Origin: Shewanella ulleungensis
GTDB taxonomy: Bacteria; Pseudomonadota; Gammaproteobacteria; Enterobacterales; Shewanellaceae
Length of the DNA stretch: 64,000 nt
Direction: 5' to 3'
Assembly: GCF_014648315.1 (NCBI RefSeq)
Contig: NZ_BMQW01000004.1
Coordinates: 248,001-312,000, forward strand
The notes under the pieces are model-generated. The model ran no database searches. It saw nothing but the letters and a program-made list of their open reading frames with translations, and was not told the origin of the DNA. This document shows, one piece after another, positions 37,574 through 46,042 of the stretch. Each line of letters starts with the position of its first letter. Position 1 is the stretch's first letter. Both the position numbers and the translations under genes were made by a program.

Positions 37574-38218
37574 TTACAGATGCCCCACTTTGACCAGAAT
37601 TACCGTGTCTTGTTCAACATACGGATTATGCTGACTTAAATGCGGGCTGCGGATCCAGGTTCCCGCAGGATAACGACCAAGCTCGTCGATAAACTCTCCG
37701 CTTATGACATAGATTTCTTCGCCGCCAAAATGACGATGTGGTTGAAAATTTGTGCCTGCGGGCCACTTCACTAATGCAGTCGACTCGGTACCATGCTCAT
37801 GCAGCGGCATAACTTGTAGCTTCCCCTGCCCTTGCAACCACTGTGTTTCATTGGTATTTATAGCCACTTGTTGCGAGTCAGTAGATTGAAACTGATGTAA
37901 CTTCACTAACAATGTGCAACCTTCAATACTAAACGGTGCATGTTCAAACCCTTCAGGATTACGCAAATAGGTCCCTGCGGGATAGTCACCGGTTTCGTCA
38001 GAAAACACCCCATCGAGCACTAAAATCTCTTCGCCTAATGGGTGGGGGTGTGCATTAAATTTAGCGCCAGCTTCATATTTAACAATGCTGGTTGCATGGC
38101 CACGCTCAGCCTCTTCACGAGCAAGACGCTTGCGCACAACTCCCGTTGCAGGGCTATTTTGCCATTCAAGTTCTGCAGTGTTAATCACCACTCGCTGGCT
38201 AAAATCCATGTTCAACAT
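37574..38218 (-). CDS. Double-cupin protein, ChrR-like
   Basis: Two cupin repeats in 214 residues: AHPHPLGEEILVLDGVFSDE...YPAGTYLRNPEG, and PHRHFGGEEIYVISGEFIDE...YPAGTWIRSPH. Each keeps His/Glu metal ligands and resembles the cupin half of anti-sigma factor ChrR, but the zinc-binding anti-sigma domain is absent and no ECF sigma gene is next to it. It is therefore probably a stand-alone metal-binding cupin, possibly for reactive oxygen or electrophile responses. A 24-bp palindrome lies about 60 bases upstream. GAGG is seven bases from the ATG. Confidence 0.82.
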   Translation of the reverse strand: MLNMDFSQRVVINTAELEWQNSPATGVVRKRLAREEAERGHATSIVKYEAGAKFNAHPHPLGEEILVLDGVFSDETGDYPAGTYLRNPEGFEHAPFSIEGCTLLVKLHQFQSTDSQQVAINTNETQWLQGQGKLQVMPLHEHGTESTALVKWPAGTNFQPHRHFGGEEIYVISGEFIDELGRYPAGTWIRSPHLSQHNPYVEQDTVILVKVGHL

Positions 38219-38276
38219 ATTGATACCTCACAACCTATTAATGGCGATAGTGTAAGGCTTTCGCTATTGATAAAAA

Positions 38277-38300
38277 AGTAGGTACTTTTTGGTACCTACT
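38277..38300. promoter_or_regulatory. Palindromic operator candidate upstream of the cupin gene
   Basis: AGTAGGTAC (38277-38285) and GTACCTACT (38292-38300) are perfect inverted repeats around a 6-base TTTTTG centre, about 60 bases before the cupin ATG. The spacing and lack of a T tract suit a regulator site better than a terminator. It resembles the GTA-type site by the HxlR gene. Confidence 0.5.
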
Positions 38301-38336
38301 GCTCGTTAATACCAATATAAAAAACGTATCAATAAA

Positions 38337-38367
38337 AAAGCCCATTCAATATAAGTAAATGGGCTTT
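38337..38367 (-). terminator. Terminator after the PBP7 gene
   Basis: AAAGCCCATT (38337-38346) pairs with AATGGGCTTT (38358-38367); an A run at the left gives a T tract on the minus strand. Confidence 0.8.
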
Positions 38368-38437
38368 AATACTAGGGCTGTTTATCTTTCAGAGGTTCAA
38401 TCAGCAAACATCAACGGGTCCTAGTCAGCTTTTGCAA

Positions 38438-39346
38438 TTAAATGCTGTTGTGCTGAGTCGCCTGACGTTGTTTTTTATAGGCTTTAGCTGATGCTGGGAT
38501 GGGTGTAGTCCGCCCGGTTTCAAGCCAATTTTTTAATCGATTCGCGTCCGCCATATGAGTATATTTACCAAATGAGTCTAGTACCACAAATGCGACTTTT
38601 CGTTTGTTCATTTCGGTTAACATCACCAAGCAGTGCCCCGCCTTATTTGTAAAACCGGTTTTAGTTAAGGCTATATTCCAATTATTTTTAAACACAAGTT
38701 TGTTGGTATTTTGAAAGTCCAACGCATAACGTGGCGACTCAAAGTTAACATGCTTTTTAGTGGTCGAGCTCAGCTTACCTAATAACGGATATGTTTGGCT
38801 TTCTTTAAGTAATAAAATGAGATCGTTAGCACTTGATACGTTATCTGGCGACAAACCTGTTGGTTCAACATAATGTGTCTGACTCATACCTAAAGCAGTC
38901 GCTTTGTCATTCATTGCGCGCACAAAAGCCTTAAATCCGCCAGGATAGTGATGTGCAAGAGAGGTGGCCGCGCGGTTTTCAGACGACATTAACGTTAACA
39001 ACAGCATGGTTTCACGAGTAACAACACTGCCTAAACGCACCCGCGAATAAATATTACGCATCACTGGCGAGTCGGTAATTTTAACTGATATTTTTTCATC
39101 TAATGGGAGCTTGGCATCCAATGTCACCATTGCTGCCATTAATTTTGTTACCGAAGCGATAGGAACAGGTTGATGAGGGTTGCTGGCATACAGCACTTCA
39201 TTGGTGGCTAAATCGACCAGCATCGCGCTACCCGATGCTAATTCTTGTTGGGGTTTATTTTGCACTGCTTGAGCAGCAGAAGATACCGCGCTATTGAGCG
39301 CTGTAGCACATAATAAGGTGCAGGCAAAAAGGAAACGAAACTTCAT
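38438..39346 (-). CDS. pbpG: D-alanyl-D-alanine endopeptidase (PBP7-type)
   Basis: Periplasmic serine peptidase of the S11 family that cuts DD-crosslinks in peptidoglycan. Signal peptide: MKFRFLFACTLLCATALNSAVSSAA. Active-site motifs in order: PIASVTKLMAAM (SxxK), MSSENRAAT (SxN) and LTKTGFTNKAG (KTG). 302 residues from the ATG at 39346, close to E. coli PbpG; the in-frame GTG at 39355 is less likely. No C-terminal amphipathic anchor is seen, as in PBP7. Confidence 0.9.
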   Translation of the reverse strand: MKFRFLFACTLLCATALNSAVSSAAQAVQNKPQQELASGSAMLVDLATNEVLYASNPHQPVPIASVTKLMAAMVTLDAKLPLDEKISVKITDSPVMRNIYSRVRLGSVVTRETMLLLTLMSSENRAATSLAHHYPGGFKAFVRAMNDKATALGMSQTHYVEPTGLSPDNVSSANDLILLLKESQTYPLLGKLSSTTKKHVNFESPRYALDFQNTNKLVFKNNWNIALTKTGFTNKAGHCLVMLTEMNKRKVAFVVLDSFGKYTHMADANRLKNWLETGRTTPIPASAKAYKKQRQATQHNSI

Positions 39347-39635
39347 CACTCTCACTTGAAAAATTAGACTGTATATTTTTCTGAGTATACGATAAAGGAT
39401 TAGTCCGACAATAGATAAATAGCACTTTCGAATAGGTTTTTATCAAAATATTAACGTAGATCAAGCGTTCTGATTTAGCCTTGACTAATATTCGTGCGAT
39501 TTAGACTGTTTGCATGATTAAGCTAATAAGCTTTGGTCAGATAGCCACTAAGAATGATGCGCCAAATACCGATTTTGTTAGCTTCATGTTAAGATAAAAT
39601 AAATCGTTAAAAACAAAGTAAAAAAGAGAGTGTAA

Positions 39636-41039
39636 ATGGACATTAACTTGCGTTTTTTTAACCGATTGAGTCAATGGGTCAATACTTTTTTTGCACCTAA
39701 AGCTACCCTTAAAACTGAATCTGATGACGCACAGAAAGGGCTTGTTTCACTCAAAACCATAGCAAACCAATATCAATCGCAAATAAGTGAAAAAACCGTT
39801 AATGAAACCCTATCTTCGCATTTCATTTACACTTCAGAAGATTTTATTGCTCGCGAATCGCAAATAAAACAAATCACTGACGTGATTAATTTATGGCGTA
39901 ACCACCATGGTGAAATTAGCGCCATTGTGGCACCAGCAGGCGCAGGTTTATCTGCATTTTTAGGTCAGATCCCCTCATTATTAGCAAGCATCAACACACA
40001 ACAACAAGATGCTTCAACATCTAAAGTTAAACCGTTGCCCGAAAAAGGGGTAATAATGAGCTTTTACCAAGCACCACTAAATGCCAGCGATGCTATTGCA
40101 AATGTATGCTACTGCTTTGACATGCAACCACCCGCAGCAATGACCGACACCAGCATTACGGACATCATCATTGCTATAAATCAACTACCAGCACAGTTAA
40201 TTGTTATCGATGATTTGCACAAGTTGATGTTAAGGATGATGGGTAATGCGCAAGCGTTAGTGACCTTTGCCACTATAATTATGGAAACTCGCAAGCACCA
40301 CTGCTGGATATTGGGCTGTGAAAAGTTTGCTTGGCAACGATTAAGTGCACAATATCAAATTACCCATTTTATTAAGCATGTCATTACATTCGACTATTTC
40401 AATACAAAAGAGCTCGCCAGTATACAGACTAAACAGTTGGTCGATTTAGGGTTAATTAGCGACGATTATTTAATCAAAAAATCGGATAAAACAGATATTC
40501 ATCGCCCCCCCAAAAAATCAGGAGCAACGCACAACGAAAGTGACGATGATGATGCCGTTAATCCATACGAAGACCAATTAAAGCAATTGCATATTATCAG
40601 CCAAGGCCACCCGAAACTCGCCATATTATTGTTACAATATTCGTTGACACATCAGGCCGATATAGCTCAAAGCAGCTCAAGTAAAAAGTCTGATAATCAT
40701 GTTAAGAATAGCACTCGTAAGGACACTGATAACAACTCAAATCAATGTACTGATATTTGTAAAATTAACGCATCGGCTTTGCCATCGTGCCAAGATAGCG
40801 ACTTGTTTTCATTAGCTGAAATTTATGTTCATGGCGGATTACGTGTAGCACAACATGCACACATTTTTGCTCAAACAATTGAGCAAAGCAGCTTACAGCT
40901 GGCTTACTTAGCACGCCAAGGGCTTATCATTGCACAATATTCTCAGCGAGATTTTGCACAACATTTTTATTTTATCACTCCGGCATTATCAAAAATTATC
41001 GCCAGCCATTTGGTCAATAACAATAAACTGTTTAATTAA
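39636..41039 (+). CDS. P-loop-like protein with altered Walker A, paired with an MscS channel
   Basis: A 467-residue cytoplasmic protein with the arrangement of AAA/ExeA- or TniB-like ATPases. A typical lead-in (FIARESQIKQITDVINLW) is followed by IVAPAGAGLSAFLGQIP in place of the P-loop, and by a good Walker B strand, QLIVIDDLHKLML. In the P-loop the lysine of GxGKS/T is replaced by leucine (Leu105), so ATP binding or hydrolysis may be lost or different. A charged, disordered linker (about 285-310) and a Ser/Asn-rich linker (about 350-375) precede a C-terminal winged-helix-like part. It is 11 bases upstream of an MscS-type channel and probably co-transcribed. No named family is recognised. 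Confidence 0.65.
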   Translation: MDINLRFFNRLSQWVNTFFAPKATLKTESDDAQKGLVSLKTIANQYQSQISEKTVNETLSSHFIYTSEDFIARESQIKQITDVINLWRNHHGEISAIVAPAGAGLSAFLGQIPSLLASINTQQQDASTSKVKPLPEKGVIMSFYQAPLNASDAIANVCYCFDMQPPAAMTDTSITDIIIAINQLPAQLIVIDDLHKLMLRMMGNAQALVTFATIIMETRKHHCWILGCEKFAWQRLSAQYQITHFIKHVITFDYFNTKELASIQTKQLVDLGLISDDYLIKKSDKTDIHRPPKKSGATHNESDDDDAVNPYEDQLKQLHIISQGHPKLAILLLQYSLTHQADIAQSSSSKKSDNHVKNSTRKDTDNNSNQCTDICKINASALPSCQDSDLFSLAEIYVHGGLRVAQHAHIFAQTIEQSSLQLAYLARQGLIIAQYSQRDFAQHFYFITPALSKIIASHLVNNNKLFN

Positions 41040-41050
41040 ACGAGGCGAAC

Positions 41051-41863
41051 ATGGACGATTCACGCAAAGCATTACAAGCATTTTTAGAGATCATTTCGTT
41101 TGATCGCATTGTCAGTATTTTACTGCTGTGTCTGATCGCTTGGTTATTGTTAATCTCTATCGAGTTTTTATTAAAGCAGCTAAATAAAGCACTGCCGAAA
41201 TACCGCTTAATTTGGAATCGGTCATACCCTTTTGTGCGTTTATTCGTATGGCTATCTGTTATTATTTACTCGATTGTTGGCATTATAGATCCGCACGAAA
41301 ACCTGATTCTGGCCGTGGTTGGATCTATCAGTATTGTGATAGGTTTAGCGACACAAGAACCGGCTAAAAATATGATTGCCGGGTTTATTATTATGATAAA
41401 CCCGCCGTATCGTGTTGGTGATATGGTTACATTATCAGGCCATTATGGTGAAGTGATAAAGCTTGAATGGAGTGTTACCTGGCTGCGAACATTTGACGAC
41501 AATACCGTGATGGTCCCCAATGCCGAGGCGTTAAAAACCGCAATATCTAATGCTAACAGTGGTGCATTAGATGAAATGGTTGTCGTAAAGTTTACTTTGC
41601 CTATGCATGTCGATCATAAAAAAGCCATTTCCCTTGCCCGCGAAGCCACGCAGTGTTCACCTTATACTTTTTTAAATAAGCCCATTATTGTCAATTTGGG
41701 TAACGAATATGACTTAGGCGACTTTTTACAAACCATTACAGTAAAAGCTTACGTGATGGATGTACGCCTAGAGAAAAAGTTTATGAGCGACATCAATATC
41801 AGGGTATTGAGTGCGTTTAAAAATGCACATTTTTATGATGAACAACAAACGCCGACACATTAA
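41051..41863 (+). CDS. MscS-family mechanosensitive channel
   Basis: Inner-membrane channel of 270 residues. Three N-terminal hydrophobic segments (ILLLCLIAWLLLISIEF, FVRLFVWLSVIIYSIVGI, LILAVVGSISIVIGLATQ) are followed by the MscS beta domain: NMIAGFIIMINPPYRVGDMVTLSGHYGEV, TWLRTFDDNTVMVPNA. The pore helix is less Gly/Ala-patterned than E. coli MscS, so gating may differ. GAGG lies before the ATG. Its pairing with an ATPase-like protein is unusual for a simple osmotic valve. Confidence 0.87.
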   Translation: MDDSRKALQAFLEIISFDRIVSILLLCLIAWLLLISIEFLLKQLNKALPKYRLIWNRSYPFVRLFVWLSVIIYSIVGIIDPHENLILAVVGSISIVIGLATQEPAKNMIAGFIIMINPPYRVGDMVTLSGHYGEVIKLEWSVTWLRTFDDNTVMVPNAEALKTAISNANSGALDEMVVVKFTLPMHVDHKKAISLAREATQCSPYTFLNKPIIVNLGNEYDLGDFLQTITVKAYVMDVRLEKKFMSDINIRVLSAFKNAHFYDEQQTPTH

Positions 41864-41927
41864 TTTGCGCTATAATCGCGCCAATTAGCATAATAACGAC
41901 AGATTATTTAGCATTGGGAATACCATA

Positions 41928-42587
41928 ATGACACAAGATGAAATGAAAAAAGCCGCAGGCTGGGCAGCACTACAATATGTCAAAAAAGACACCATAGTAG
42001 GTGTTGGCACTGGTTCTACAGTCAATCACTTTATTGATGCGCTTGCGACAATGAAAGATGACATTGAAGGTGCGGTATCAAGTTCAGAAGCATCAACAAA
42101 AAAGTTGATTGAACTCGGTATTGAAGTATTCGATTTAAACAGTGTTGATATGATAGATGTCTACGTTGATGGTGCCGATGAAATTAATGACCGCATGGAC
42201 ATGATAAAAGGTGGCGGTGCGGCATTAACTCGTGAAAAAATTGTCGCTGCGGTAGCTAAACAGTTTATTTGTATTGTTGATAATACTAAACAAGTATCGA
42301 TTCTAGGTGAGTTTCCATTACCTGTTGAAGTCATTCCAATGGCACGTTCTTATGTTGCACGTGAATTAGTCAAACTAGGCGGTGACCCAGTATATCGCCA
42401 GGGCGTAGTAACTGATAACGGTAACGTGATTTTAGATGTCTACAACATGCAAATTTTAGATCCAAAAGTGATGGAAACTAAGATTAATGCCATCGTGGGT
42501 GTCGTCACAAACGGTTTATTTGCAAACCGCGGTGCAGACGTATTACTGGTCGGTACACCTGAAGGCGTCAAAACCGTAACCTTATAA
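41928..42587 (+). CDS. rpiA: Ribose-5-phosphate isomerase A
   Basis: Interconverts ribose-5-phosphate and ribulose-5-phosphate in the pentose phosphate pathway. All family motifs are present: [48 protein letters not shown] (catalytic region) and [25 protein letters not shown]. 219 residues as in E. coli. It starts 64 bases after the MscS gene and ends at a strong terminator. Confidence 0.96.
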   Translation: MTQDEMKKAAGWAALQYVKKDTIVGVGTGSTVNHFIDALATMKDDIEGAVSSSEASTKKLIELGIEVFDLNSVDMIDVYVDGADEINDRMDMIKGGGAALTREKIVAAVAKQFICIVDNTKQVSILGEFPLPVEVIPMARSYVARELVKLGGDPVYRQGVVTDNGNVILDVYNMQILDPKVMETKINAIVGVVTNGLFANRGADVLLVGTPEGVKTVTL

Positions 42588-42611
42588 TTAAACCAACACG
42601 TTTTTAAATAA

Positions 42612-42641
42612 AAATGGCCGAGCATACTAGCTCGGCCATTT
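42612..42641. terminator. Bidirectional terminator between rpiA and the chemoreceptor
   Basis: AAATGGCCGAGC (42612-42623) and GCTCGGCCATTT (42630-42641) are perfectly complementary around a 6-nt loop with A and T runs on the two sides. Confidence 0.93.
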
Positions 42642-42655
42642 TTTATAGGCTTCAA

Positions 42656-44518
42656 TTACACTTTAAATTGGCTCACAGCTTCGTTGAGCGCTTTTGCTCG
42701 AATGCGAACATCCTCAGATGCTGCAGCATTCTCTTCAGCAGCTTGAGATGACTCATCGGCAATATCTCGTATCACTATCACATTTTTATTTACTTCAGCA
42801 GCAACCATACTCTGTTCTTCAATTGCCGCAGCAATTTGAGTACTCATGTCCATAATGTTAGTGACATCACTGGTAATTTGACGCAATACCTCACCTGCAA
42901 TTGCCGCCTGTTCAGCACTTTCATGCCCCTGTTGTTGACTCTCATGCATCAGAGCAACAATAGAGCGAGTGCGGTCTTGCAAAGTAGAAATAATCGTAGT
43001 GATTTGCTGAGTTGAGCTTTGTGTTCGCATTGCCAGTGAGCGCACTTCATCAGCAACAACCGCAAAACCTCGACCTTGCTCACCTGCTCTTGCCGCTTCA
43101 ATGGCTGCATTTAACGCCAATAAGTTCGTTTGATCCGCAATACCACGGATCACATCTAACACACTCCCAATGGTAACGCTGTCGCGTTCAAGTTCAGAGA
43201 CTACAGCAGCAGAATCGGTTAACTGTTTTGCCAACAAATTAATCTTTGAGATGGTTTGCTCAACACCATGTTGACCGGCTTTGGCATTGTCGTGGGTTTG
43301 GCTAGCTTTGGTAGCCGCTAGCTCTGTGTTTTGAGCGATTTCATCAATCGTCGCGCCCATTTCAGTCACCGCGGTTGCAACCATATCGGTTTCATTTAAT
43401 TGGCGTAATACCCCTTCAGAAGCCGTGATTGCATTACGTGATAACTCATGGCAAGAATCGTTCATAGCGGTAACTGATTCATTAACCTGTAGAATAAGCT
43501 CCTGAAATGTCATTACCATTCGATTGAAATGCTGAGCAACAAGTGCTAATTCATCACCGCCAGACTCATCGCAACGCATGGACAAGTTTTTGCTTTTCTC
43601 AATAGAAGAAATAACCGAGGTGATGCTTTGAACCGGTTTAATAATGCTACGAATAATAAACATGGTAGAAATGGTGAGTAGCGCAGTGATTAATAAAAAA
43701 ATACTTAACCCAATAACAAATGTTTGATTTTTTCCATGTGCAATTTCAGTAAGCGTTTGCTCGCGCAGCACAATAGTATCTTGATCTGTTTGGTGGATAG
43801 TATCTCGTAATTTTGCCATTAGACCGTCATTTTCGGTCAAACCAAATTGCACTTCTTTGTTTACAAGGTTTTTAAAGTTGACTTGATAATTATTGGTATC
43901 CGTTGTGAGTTGCTGTTTTTGATCATAGGTCAACACCGAGGATTGCACTTGCGACAAAAAGGTTGCGATCCCGTCATCAAAAGCTTGCACGTACTTTAAA
44001 TCACGACGCAGCATAAAATCTTTTTCGCTTCGGCGCAGTTGTAACATAGTCACTAATAATGCATCTTCTTTGTGTTGCTGGAGTAGTGTTTCAACTTTTT
44101 TTACCGCGGTACGTAAATCACCATATAAACCCGTTTCAGGAGTTAAACCGATCGCTTGCTTGAGCGTTACAATCTCATTAAAAATAGTATGATAGCCATT
44201 GAGATTTGTTTTGAAGCGATCTAAAGCATCAACATGCATATTTTGTTGCTCTAAAGCGACACGAACATCAGCGACAAATGCCAGTGTGTCTGACATACTT
44301 TGAGCAAATTTATTGATATACTCAGAGTCTGCACGATGGAGAAAATCCTTTTCCTCTGTTCTTAACTCAAGTACTTTCCTTTCTATTTCTACAATACTGC
44401 TAGATGCGCTTGATAATTCTGATAAAACCGACTCAGAATAATTTTGTAAACCAAACATAGCAAGAACAGAACACACTGAAATAGCCGCACTTAAAATTAG
44501 TTTAGAGCGAATGAGCAT
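42656..44518 (-). CDS. Methyl-accepting chemotaxis protein with helical-bimodular-type sensor
   Basis: Inner-membrane chemoreceptor of 620 residues. Transmembrane helix 1 is at the N-terminus; the periplasmic region (about 30-270) is all-helical and twice carries the LRxxEKDFLxR-type signature ([28 protein letters not shown]), typical of HBM sensors such as McpS. Helix 2, a HAMP domain and the cytoplasmic hairpin follow, with the tip [32 protein letters not shown] receptors often sense organic acids; the ligand here is not known. The ATG at 44518 with AGGTGG is preferred to the GTG at 44530. No CheB/R-binding pentapeptide is seen at the end. Confidence 0.9.
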   Translation of the reverse strand: MLIRSKLILSAAISVCSVLAMFGLQNYSESVLSELSSASSSIVEIERKVLELRTEEKDFLHRADSEYINKFAQSMSDTLAFVADVRVALEQQNMHVDALDRFKTNLNGYHTIFNEIVTLKQAIGLTPETGLYGDLRTAVKKVETLLQQHKEDALLVTMLQLRRSEKDFMLRRDLKYVQAFDDGIATFLSQVQSSVLTYDQKQQLTTDTNNYQVNFKNLVNKEVQFGLTENDGLMAKLRDTIHQTDQDTIVLREQTLTEIAHGKNQTFVIGLSIFLLITALLTISTMFIIRSIIKPVQSITSVISSIEKSKNLSMRCDESGGDELALVAQHFNRMVMTFQELILQVNESVTAMNDSCHELSRNAITASEGVLRQLNETDMVATAVTEMGATIDEIAQNTELAATKASQTHDNAKAGQHGVEQTISKINLLAKQLTDSAAVVSELERDSVTIGSVLDVIRGIADQTNLLALNAAIEAARAGEQGRGFAVVADEVRSLAMRTQSSTQQITTIISTLQDRTRSIVALMHESQQQGHESAEQAAIAGEVLRQITSDVTNIMDMSTQIAAAIEEQSMVAAEVNKNVIVIRDIADESSQAAEENAAASEDVRIRAKALNEAVSQFKV

Positions 44519-44944
44519 ATTGATTACCACCTAAGAGTAAATGCAAAAAGTCCTTTAAAAGCGATAAAATTAAATCGTTCCGTCAAAGTAAATCTATTTG
44601 AAAAAGCAATTAAGTTACTTGCTAATCGTTCTCAGTATAGAACATCGGCATGAAAGCCTAAAACTAAATGGCAACAACTTATTAACCTATATTTATTACT
44701 CTGGCATAAATATATTACCAACTTGAGTCAGTCAAATAACTACATCGTCATCAAGGGAAATTAAGGCTCAGGTGAGAAAATTGATATTCAATTGACCTTA
44801 GGTACTCCATTAAAGCAAAAGTACTCGCCAATAAAAACTCTGTAATTTAAAACGCTGTTGGATAATGGCCTCAATACGATTAACGCTCGTATTACCTTAA
44901 ATGACTAGCGTTTATAATATTGCCTGGCTAGGCAAATGCATAAA
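44519..44944. other. Intergenic gap with no recognised gene
   Basis: It presumably holds the chemoreceptor promoter. No reading frame with coding character or further hairpin was found. Confidence 0.5.
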
Positions 44945-44980
44945 AAAATGCCCAACGACATGACTATCGTTGGGCATTTT
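44945..44980 (-). terminator. Terminator after rsuA
   Basis: AAAATGCCCAACGA (44945-44958) pairs perfectly with TCGTTGGGCATTTT (44967-44980); 8-nt loop, A run on the left. Confidence 0.9.
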
Positions 44981-45062
44981 GTTAACAAGCCTAAACTTGG
45001 GCTAATTACACTAATAGCAGCAGAAACAGGCAAACTACATACATAAAAGTTAAGCAGACGTT

Positions 45063-45755
45063 TTACTTAACTGATTTAACTTCTTCATCAGTCAAAAAGC
45101 GCCATTCGCCTGGGGCTAAATCAGCATCTAACTCTATGCTGCCAACCGCTTCGCGATGTAGGTTTACCACTTTATTACCAACCGCAGCAAACATCCGTTT
45201 TACTTGGTGATATTTGCCTTCGCTAATAGTTAAACGCACTTGAGTTGGCTCGATAATCTCAAGCACGGCAGGCTTAGTTAATCCATCTTCATTACGCAAT
45301 TCAATGCCATCAACAAAGACCTGAATGAGGCTGTCATCGATAGCATCAGCAAGCTCAACTAAATAACGTTTACCGCAATCTTTCTTTGGTGAAGTGATTT
45401 TGTGTGACCATTTTCCATCACTGGTTATTAGCACTAGCCCTGTCGTGTCAGCATCTAAACGCCCAGCAATGTGTAAAGTGTCGGCTTTTTCAATTTCCAT
45501 CAAACTTAATACCGACGGATATTGTTCATCAATCGTAGAACAAATAGTATCAACCGGTTTGTTCATCATGATGTAGCGTTCACCTACAATGCTGATAGAC
45601 AGCCCTTCTAAGCGCACATCCATTTGCGGTAACACCTTAAAACCAGAATTCTTAACCACCTCTCCATCACAGGTCACATCACCACGATGCAGAGCTCTTT
45701 TAGCTAATGAACGGGTCAATTCGGTACTTTCACAGATAAATTTGTCTAAACGCAC
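45063..45755 (-). CDS. rsuA: 16S rRNA pseudouridine-516 synthase
   Basis: Modifies U516 of 16S rRNA. An N-terminal S4 domain (RLDKFICESTELTRSLAKRAL) precedes the catalytic domain with HIAGRLDADTTGLVLITSDG; HKITSPKKDCGKRYLV and LTISEGKYHQVKRMFAAVGN closely follow E. coli RsuA. The GTG at 45755 is chosen so that the protein begins MRLDKF, as in E. coli, giving 230 residues; the longer frame begins at 45764. Confidence 0.92.
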   Translation of the reverse strand: MRLDKFICESTELTRSLAKRALHRGDVTCDGEVVKNSGFKVLPQMDVRLEGLSISIVGERYIMMNKPVDTICSTIDEQYPSVLSLMEIEKADTLHIAGRLDADTTGLVLITSDGKWSHKITSPKKDCGKRYLVELADAIDDSLIQVFVDGIELRNEDGLTKPAVLEIIEPTQVRLTISEGKYHQVKRMFAAVGNKVVNLHREAVGSIELDADLAPGEWRFLTDEEVKSVK

Positions 45756-46042
45756 AATACACACTCACTCTAAATATAATGCCACTATTATGCGGCTTAC
45801 ACGGTTAAATAGAAATCAATCAGTGATCTTTTTACGGGATACGTAATTTTTGGTTACATATACTCCGTCCATCTGAGGTAAAAAGGGCTAAAAGCGCCTT
45901 GTTTTCTAGTCTAGTAAGGCTTTAACATAGTATTAATAAAAATGTTGGGTATTTCCTTTAGTTAAGGACCAACAACAATAATAAAAATACAAAATGCTCG
46001 TACGCCAAAATTTGGCGCCTAAAACAAAGCAAAGGAAATACA

